Of a stretch of DNA of 18,326 bases, positions 14,739 to 18,326 are shown in pieces; the first letter of the stretch is position 1, and each line of letters begins with the position of its first letter. Below the pieces are notes generated by a model. It saw only the letters and a program-made list of their open reading frames with translations, made no database searches and had not been told where the DNA came from. The stretch lies in assembly GCA_045532175.1 (NCBI GenBank), contig JAZSFK010000023.1, positions 1 to 18,326 of the forward strand, given 5' to 3'. The stretch is from Fimenecus sp045532175. Lineage in GTDB: Bacteria > Bacillota > Clostridia > Oscillospirales > Acutalibacteraceae. Position numbers and translations under genes: made by a program.

Positions 14739-15158
14739 ATGGAATATTCAGAAAAAGTAATGGAACATTTTGTGAATCCACATAATGTTGGTAAATTAGA
14801 GGATGCTGACGGAATCGGCGAAGTTGGTAATGCAAACTGTGGCGATATTATGAAAATGTATCTCAAAATCAACCATGGCATTATCACAGATGTTAAATTC
14901 AATACTTACGGTTGCGCATCTGCAATCGCAACAAGTTCTATCGCAACTGATATGATTAAAGGTCAGCCATTAAGTGAGGCGCTCAAACTTACAAATAAAG
15001 CAGTTGTTGAGGCACTTGACGGACTTCCTGCAGTAAAAATTCACTGCTCAGTTCTTGCAGAACAAGCAATCAAAGCCGCAGTAAAAGATTACTACGACAA
15101 AAACGGCATCGAGTATAACGCAGACGATTTCAAATTCGACGAAGACCATCATCACTAA
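14739..15158 (+). CDS. iscU: Iron-sulfur cluster assembly scaffold IscU
   Basis: A 139-residue scaffold on which [2Fe-2S] clusters are built from IscS sulfur and then passed to apo-enzymes. The three cluster cysteines are all present: NANCGD (C34, with D36), YGCASAIA (C59) and HCSVLAEQA (C103, next to H102). LPAVK (96-100) corresponds to the LPPVK chaperone-recognition site with one change. The protein ends with an acidic stretch and three histidines (DEDHHH), an odd tail that could bind metal. The ATG at 14739 follows GAAGG within the end of iscS; longer in-frame starts fall inside iscS and add non-homologous residues. HscA, HscB, ferredoxin and IscA genes do not follow, matching the minimal Isc sets of many anaerobic Firmicutes. 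Confidence 0.93.
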   Translation: MEYSEKVMEHFVNPHNVGKLEDADGIGEVGNANCGDIMKMYLKINHGIITDVKFNTYGCASAIATSSIATDMIKGQPLSEALKLTNKAVVEALDGLPAVKIHCSVLAEQAIKAAVKDYYDKNGIEYNADDFKFDEDHHH

Positions 15159-15173
15159 AATTGTTTCTTTTTC

Positions 15174-15242
15174 CGCAATACTGCGTGGCTGTCGGCTCGC
15201 GGTATACCCGAGACAGCTTCGCCTTGACCACATTGTCTTGCG
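15174..15242. other. Long imperfect stem-loop between iscU and nadA
   Basis: A GC-richer stretch in the 166-bp iscU-nadA gap that can fold into one hairpin about 69 nt long. The outer pairing is CGCAA/TTGCG, then GTGG/CCAC, and the inner is GCTGTC (15188-15193) with GACAGC (15212-15217) plus TCG/CGA around a GGTATACC core. No T-run follows, so it is not a standard terminator. It could be a structured leader of the nadA transcript or part of a dispersed repeat; the sequence alone does not decide. Confidence 0.4.
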
Positions 15243-15267
15243 AAAAAATAAATCAATTTTATAATTC

Positions 15268-15294
15268 GTAGGGGTCGGCGTCCTCGACGACCCG
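15268..15294. repeat. Short GC-rich palindrome, probable dispersed repeat unit
   Basis: A sequence starting GTAGGGGTCG and ending GACGACCCG has a 6-bp stem GGGTCG/CGACCC (15272-15277 with 15288-15293), with an alternative slipped pairing GTCG/CGAC. From memory, palindromes of the form GTAGGGG-variable-CCCG recur between genes in Clostridia, with the stem sequence varying by copy. Copy number here is unknown. Confidence 0.4.
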
Positions 15295-15298
15295 CAAA

Positions 15299-15320
15299 AA
15301 TGCTTACGAAAAGGAGCATT
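15299..15320 (+). promoter_or_regulatory. Hairpin around the nadA ribosome binding site
   Basis: AATGCT (15299-15304) is a perfect inverted repeat of AGCATT (15315-15320). The Shine-Dalgarno AAGGAG (15311-15316) lies in the loop and its last two bases fall in the stem, 8 bp before the ATG. This may tune translation of nadA. Confidence 0.4.
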
Positions 15321-15324
15321 CCCA

Positions 15325-16239
15325 ATGACAGTAAAAGAAATGCAGGAAAAAATCCTGCAACTTAAAAAAGAAAAGGATATCTGTATTCTTGCTCATAGTT
15401 ACGTTGCTCGTGAGATTATTGAGGTAGCTGATTTCACAGGCGACAGTTTTCAATTAAGTGTGGAAGCCTCAAAAACTGATGCAAAAACTGTAATTATGTG
15501 TGGAGTTCGTTTTATGGCAGAAACCGTAAAAATTCTCTCACCTGAAAAAACAGTTTATATCACAAGTCCTGTTGCAGGCTGCCCAATGGCGGAGCAGATG
15601 AGCAAGGAATATATTGAAGATGTAAAGAAAGAATTTCCTGACTATACAGTTGTTGCTTATATCAACACAACTGCAGAACTTAAAACAGTTTGTGATGTCT
15701 GTGTAACATCTGCATCAGCGGTTAATGTTGTTAGTAAACTCCCCAACGATAAAATTCTCTTTATACCTGACTGTAATTTAGGTGATTTTGTTGCAAAGCA
15801 ACTTCCTGAAAAGACCTTTAAGTTTGTAAACGGCGGTTGTCCTATTCACGGTCAGATTACTGCAGAAGATGTAAAAAAAGCGAGAGAATACTATCCTGAT
15901 TCACTTCTTCTTGTGCATCCTGAATGTAAGCCTGAGGTTGTAGCACTTGCCGATTATGTCGGCTCAACAACGGGTATTATGAAATACGCTAAAGAGAGTG
16001 ACCATAAGAATTTCATTATCGGTACAGAAATCAGTATTGCAGAGTCTTTGCAGTATGAATGTCCCCATAAGAATTTCTTTGCCTTGTCCCCAAAGCTTAT
16101 TTGCCCTGATATGAAAGCCACAACTCTTGTTGACCTTTATAACACAATGCTCGGTAAGGGTGGCGAAGAAATAACACTCGACGAAGAAACAATCAATAAA
16201 GCCAAAAAATGCATTGATAAAATGCTTGAACTTGGGTGA
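15325..16239 (+). CDS. nadA: Quinolinate synthase
   Basis: A 304-residue cytoplasmic [4Fe-4S] enzyme that condenses iminoaspartate with dihydroxyacetone phosphate to quinolinate in NAD synthesis. The three cluster cysteines are spaced as in the family: C86 (AGCPMAE), C172 (GGCPIHG) and C260 (LICPDMK). Substrate-binding elements are LAHSY (22-26), VAYIN (110-114), VHPEC (197-201) and GSTTGI (213-218). Length fits the short (about 300 residue) form of thermophiles and Clostridia. AAGGAG precedes the ATG. NadB and NadC, its usual operon partners, are not adjacent; instead it follows iscS-iscU, whose products build its cluster, and the mnmA start codon lies 4 bp after its stop. The lability of the cluster fits an anaerobe. 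Confidence 0.95.
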   Translation: MTVKEMQEKILQLKKEKDICILAHSYVAREIIEVADFTGDSFQLSVEASKTDAKTVIMCGVRFMAETVKILSPEKTVYITSPVAGCPMAEQMSKEYIEDVKKEFPDYTVVAYINTTAELKTVCDVCVTSASAVNVVSKLPNDKILFIPDCNLGDFVAKQLPEKTFKFVNGGCPIHGQITAEDVKKAREYYPDSLLLVHPECKPEVVALADYVGSTTGIMKYAKESDHKNFIIGTEISIAESLQYECPHKNFFALSPKLICPDMKATTLVDLYNTMLGKGGEEITLDEETINKAKKCIDKMLELG

Positions 16240-16243
16240 AAAT

Positions 16244-17266
16244 ATGAAAAAAGCAGTTATTGCTATGAGTGGCGGAGTGGATAGCTCCGTCGCTGCTTTA
16301 CTTATGAAGAATAAAGGCTATACCTGTGTCGGTGCTACAATGCAACTCTATTCCGAAGGGGATTGCAGTGATGCAAAAGCAGTTGCCGACAAATTAGGTA
16401 TGCCTTTTTATATTTTCCCGCTTAAAGAAGAATTCAAAAAGCAGGTTATTGATAAGTTTATTGAGTTTTATGAGAATGGCAAAACTCCAAACCCCTGTGT
16501 TGAGTGTAACCGTACACTTAAATTTGGTGCTATGATGGACAAAATGCAGGAGCTTGATGCGGATTTTGTAGTAACAGGTCATTATGCTCGTGTGGTATTT
16601 GAAAACGGTGAGTATAAACTGAAAAAAGCCGTTGACGAATCAAAAGACCAAAGCTATTTTCTCTATATGCTTACACAGGAACAATTAAAGCACATCAAAT
16701 TTCCATTGGGTGAATATTCAAAACCCGAAATCCGTGAAATCGCAGAAGAAAACGGACTTATTACTGCACGAAAAAAAGATAGTCAGGATATTTGCTTTGT
16801 CCCTGACGGTGACTATGTAAGCTTTATTAAATCATATAATAACAAGACTTATCCAAAGGGTCAGTTTATGCATAAAGACGGCTTTTCCTTTGGTGAACAT
16901 AAGGGAATTGTGAATTACACAATCGGTCAGCGTAAAGGTCTCGGAATCGCATATAAAACCCCACTTTATGTGCTTAACATTGACCCCGAAACTAATAATG
17001 TTATTTTAGGGGATAATGAAGACTTGTTCACAGACGAGGTAAGTGCTAAAAATGTGAACATAATCAGCGGAAAGCCTATCACAGAGCCAATCCGTGTGCT
17101 TGCCCGTGTTCGTTACAGACATAAGGAACAACCTGCAACTGCTTGGCAGACAGAAGACGGAGTTTTACACGTAAAATTCGACGAACCACAACGAGCAATC
17201 ACAAAAGGTCAGTCGCTTGTAATCTTTGACGGTGACACAGTTCTCGGTGGCGGCGAGATTGTATAA
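16244..17266 (+). CDS. mnmA: tRNA-specific 2-thiouridylase MnmA
   Basis: A 340-residue enzyme that puts sulfur on C2 of the wobble uridine of Lys, Glu and Gln tRNAs, using ATP to adenylate the base and persulfide derived from IscS. The PP-loop is SGGVDSS (9-15). Catalytic cysteines are C85 (NPCVECNR) and C184 (SQDICFVPDG), matching E. coli C102 and C199. TGHYAR (111-116), KDQSYFLY (134-141) and IGQRKGLGI (227-235) are further family blocks, followed by the beta-barrel C-terminal domain. I choose the ATG at 16244, 4 bp past the nadA stop with GGGTGA just upstream, over the in-frame TTG at 16214, which lies inside nadA and lacks a binding site. It is the last gene of the unit, ahead of a terminator. 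Sulfur relay (TusA-E) genes are absent, so direct transfer from IscS is expected. Confidence 0.95.
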   Translation: MKKAVIAMSGGVDSSVAALLMKNKGYTCVGATMQLYSEGDCSDAKAVADKLGMPFYIFPLKEEFKKQVIDKFIEFYENGKTPNPCVECNRTLKFGAMMDKMQELDADFVVTGHYARVVFENGEYKLKKAVDESKDQSYFLYMLTQEQLKHIKFPLGEYSKPEIREIAEENGLITARKKDSQDICFVPDGDYVSFIKSYNNKTYPKGQFMHKDGFSFGEHKGIVNYTIGQRKGLGIAYKTPLYVLNIDPETNNVILGDNEDLFTDEVSAKNVNIISGKPITEPIRVLARVRYRHKEQPATAWQTEDGVLHVKFDEPQRAITKGQSLVIFDGDTVLGGGEIV

Positions 17267-17297
17267 GTGCAAAATGCAAAACGAAAAGTGCAAAATG
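17265..17297 (+). repeat. Two direct copies of a 12-bp word after mnmA
   Basis: AAGTGCAAAATG occurs at 17265-17276 and again at 17286-17297, a 21-bp period, starting inside the mnmA stop codon and ending just before the terminator stem. Function unknown; a slipped-strand duplication or a degenerate intergenic repeat are both possible. Confidence 0.5.
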
Positions 17298-17300
17298 TAT

Positions 17301-17324
17301 GGGACGAGTTAATCGTCCCTTTTT
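17301..17324 (+). terminator. Intrinsic terminator after mnmA
   Basis: A perfect 7-bp stem GGGACGA/TCGTCCC with a 5-nt loop (GTTAA) is followed by five T. It ends the iscS-iscU-nadA-mnmA stretch. Confidence 0.9.
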
Positions 17325-17397
17325 CTTTGCCTTACTCTGATAAGTTGTTTTAATATATAAATCTGAATTTGTCGGTATTTTTTCTACACATTTCCCC

Positions 17398-17426
17398 TTG
17401 AAAAAATACAAATTTTATTGTATAAT
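17398..17426 (+). promoter_or_regulatory. Promoter of the fucO-like gene
   Basis: TTGAAA (17398-17403), 17-bp spacer and perfect TATAAT (17421-17426). The start would be near 17433, giving a leader of about 46 nt with GGAGG (17464-17468) 10 bp before the ATG. The 70 bp between the preceding terminator and this promoter are AT-rich with nothing recognised. Confidence 0.75.
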
Positions 17427-17478
17427 AACAATGTTAAATTTTTGTCAGACTCAACTGACTTATGGAGGTAGAATTATT

Positions 17479-18326
17479 ATGGCAAATCGTTTTGTACTTA
17501 ACGAAACATCTTATCACGGCAAGGGTGCTATCAGTGCTATTGCTGACGAAATCAAAGCAAGAGGCTTTAAAAAGGCTTTCGTTTGCTCCGACCCTGACCT
17601 TATCAAATTCGGTGTTACTAAAAAGGTGACAGATATTCTTGATAATGCAGAAATCGCTTATGAAATCTATTCAAATATCAAACCAAACCCAACAATCGAA
17701 AATGTTCAGACAGGTGTTGAAGCTTTCAAAAATGCCGGTACAGATTGTATCGTAGCAATCGGTGGCGGTTCTTCAATGGACACAGCAAAGGCTATCGGTA
17801 TCATCATCACTAACCCCGAATTTGCTGATGTTCGTTCACTTGAAGGTGTTGCACCTACAAAGAATCCTTGTGTACCGATTATCGCAGTTCCAACAACAGC
17901 AGGTACAGCAGCAGAGGTTACAATCAACTATGTTATCACAGACGTAGAAAAAGACAGAAAGATGGTTTGCGTTGACGTTCACGACATTCCAGTTGTAGCA
18001 GTTGTTGACCCTGATATGATGGCATCAATGCCCAAAGGTCTTACTGCTGCTACAGGTATGGACGCTCTCACACATGCAATTGAAGGTTACATCACAAAAG
18101 GCGCATGGGAAATGAGCGATATGTTCCACATCAAGGCAATTGAAATTATCGCAAAATCTCTCCGCGGTGCAGTAGAAAACACAGACGAAGGCAGAGAGGG
18201 TATGGCTCTCGGTCAGTACGTTGCAGGTATGGGCTTCTCAAACGTAGGTCTCGGTATCGTTCACTCAATGGCTCATCCTCTCGGTGCACTTTACGATACA
18301 CCTCACGGTGTCGCTAACGCTATCAA
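17479..18326 (+). CDS. fucO: Iron-containing alcohol dehydrogenase, lactaldehyde reductase (FucO) type, 3' end missing
   Basis: The first 282 codons of a group III NAD-dependent alcohol dehydrogenase; about 100 residues are cut off by the window edge. Long stretches agree with E. coli FucO, which reduces L-lactaldehyde to 1,2-propanediol during anaerobic fucose and rhamnose use: for example NPEFADVRSLEG (112-123), TTAGTAAEVTINYVITD (139-155), ATGMDALTHAIEGYIT (191-206) and GQYVAGMGFSNVGLG (245-259). The nucleotide-binding GGGSSMD is at 95-101. All four iron ligands are present: D195, H199, H262 and H276. It has its own promoter and ribosome binding site and is separated from mnmA by a terminator, so it is a new transcription unit. 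Other aldehydes (acetaldehyde, methylthioacetaldehyde) are conceivable substrates, but no aldolase or sugar genes are in view. Confidence 0.92.
   Translation, partial: MANRFVLNETSYHGKGAISAIADEIKARGFKKAFVCSDPDLIKFGVTKKVTDILDNAEIAYEIYSNIKPNPTIENVQTGVEAFKNAGTDCIVAIGGGSSMDTAKAIGIIITNPEFADVRSLEGVAPTKNPCVPIIAVPTTAGTAAEVTINYVITDVEKDRKMVCVDVHDIPVVAVVDPDMMASMPKGLTAATGMDALTHAIEGYITKGAWEMSDMFHIKAIEIIAKSLRGAVENTDEGREGMALGQYVAGMGFSNVGLGIVHSMAHPLGALYDTPHGVANAI

Noticed and set aside
1..18326. CRISPR array, prophage, transposon or tRNA genes
   Set aside because: No regularly spaced repeats, integrase, transposase, phage structural genes or tRNA-like folds were seen on either strand.

Overview
The window reads as a chromosomal segment of a low-GC anaerobic Firmicute, most likely a gut Clostridia of the Ruminococcaceae/Oscillospiraceae type. 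The grounds are AT-rich intergenic DNA, strong purine-rich ribosome binding sites, consensus -35/-10 promoters, a clostridial-type PRPP synthetase, a methionine synthase without an activation domain, a minimal IscR/IscS/IscU set, and an oxygen-sensitive FucO-type iron alcohol dehydrogenase. Genus-level placement is an inference. I see no phage, transposase, CRISPR array, tRNA or rRNA.

Layout. Positions 1-2505 are on the minus strand: the 5' part of a PRPP synthetase gene (prs), then a TetR regulator overlapping a cation diffusion facilitator (CDF) metal exporter. A divergent promoter region (2506-2713) holds a 20-bp near-palindrome on the -35 of the tetR promoter. From 2714 everything is on the plus strand. 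First comes a two-gene ABC transporter (ATPase plus a 1042-residue FtsX/MacB-type permease with a long coiled-coil hairpin). Then comes a roughly 165-bp non-coding element made of nested hairpins, a cyclophilin gene, and a terminator. A tightly overlapping trio follows: MTA/SAH deaminase, purine nucleoside phosphorylase and MtnA isomerase, closed by a second terminator. Next are an Rrf2/IscR-like regulator overlapping metH, then iscS-iscU, a structured intergenic region, nadA and mnmA, closed by a third terminator. The window ends inside a fucO-like gene with its own promoter.

How the genes fit together. Two themes dominate. One is recycling of S-adenosylmethionine by-products. The trio can take 5'-methylthioadenosine (and probably 5'-deoxyadenosine) through the inosine analogue to the 1-phosphate and then the ribulose 1-phosphate, while MetH remakes methionine from homocysteine. 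The other is sulfur trafficking. IscS supplies persulfide to IscU for Fe-S assembly (client NadA, a [4Fe-4S] enzyme) and to MnmA for tRNA 2-thiouridine, with an Fe-S-type Rrf2 regulator upstream.

No gene here is clearly a new protein family. The observations most worth a second look are the nested-hairpin element at 6578-6737, the deamination-first salvage operon with no downstream enzyme in view, the overlap of an IscR-like regulator with metH, the coiled-coil permease, and the structured region upstream of nadA.
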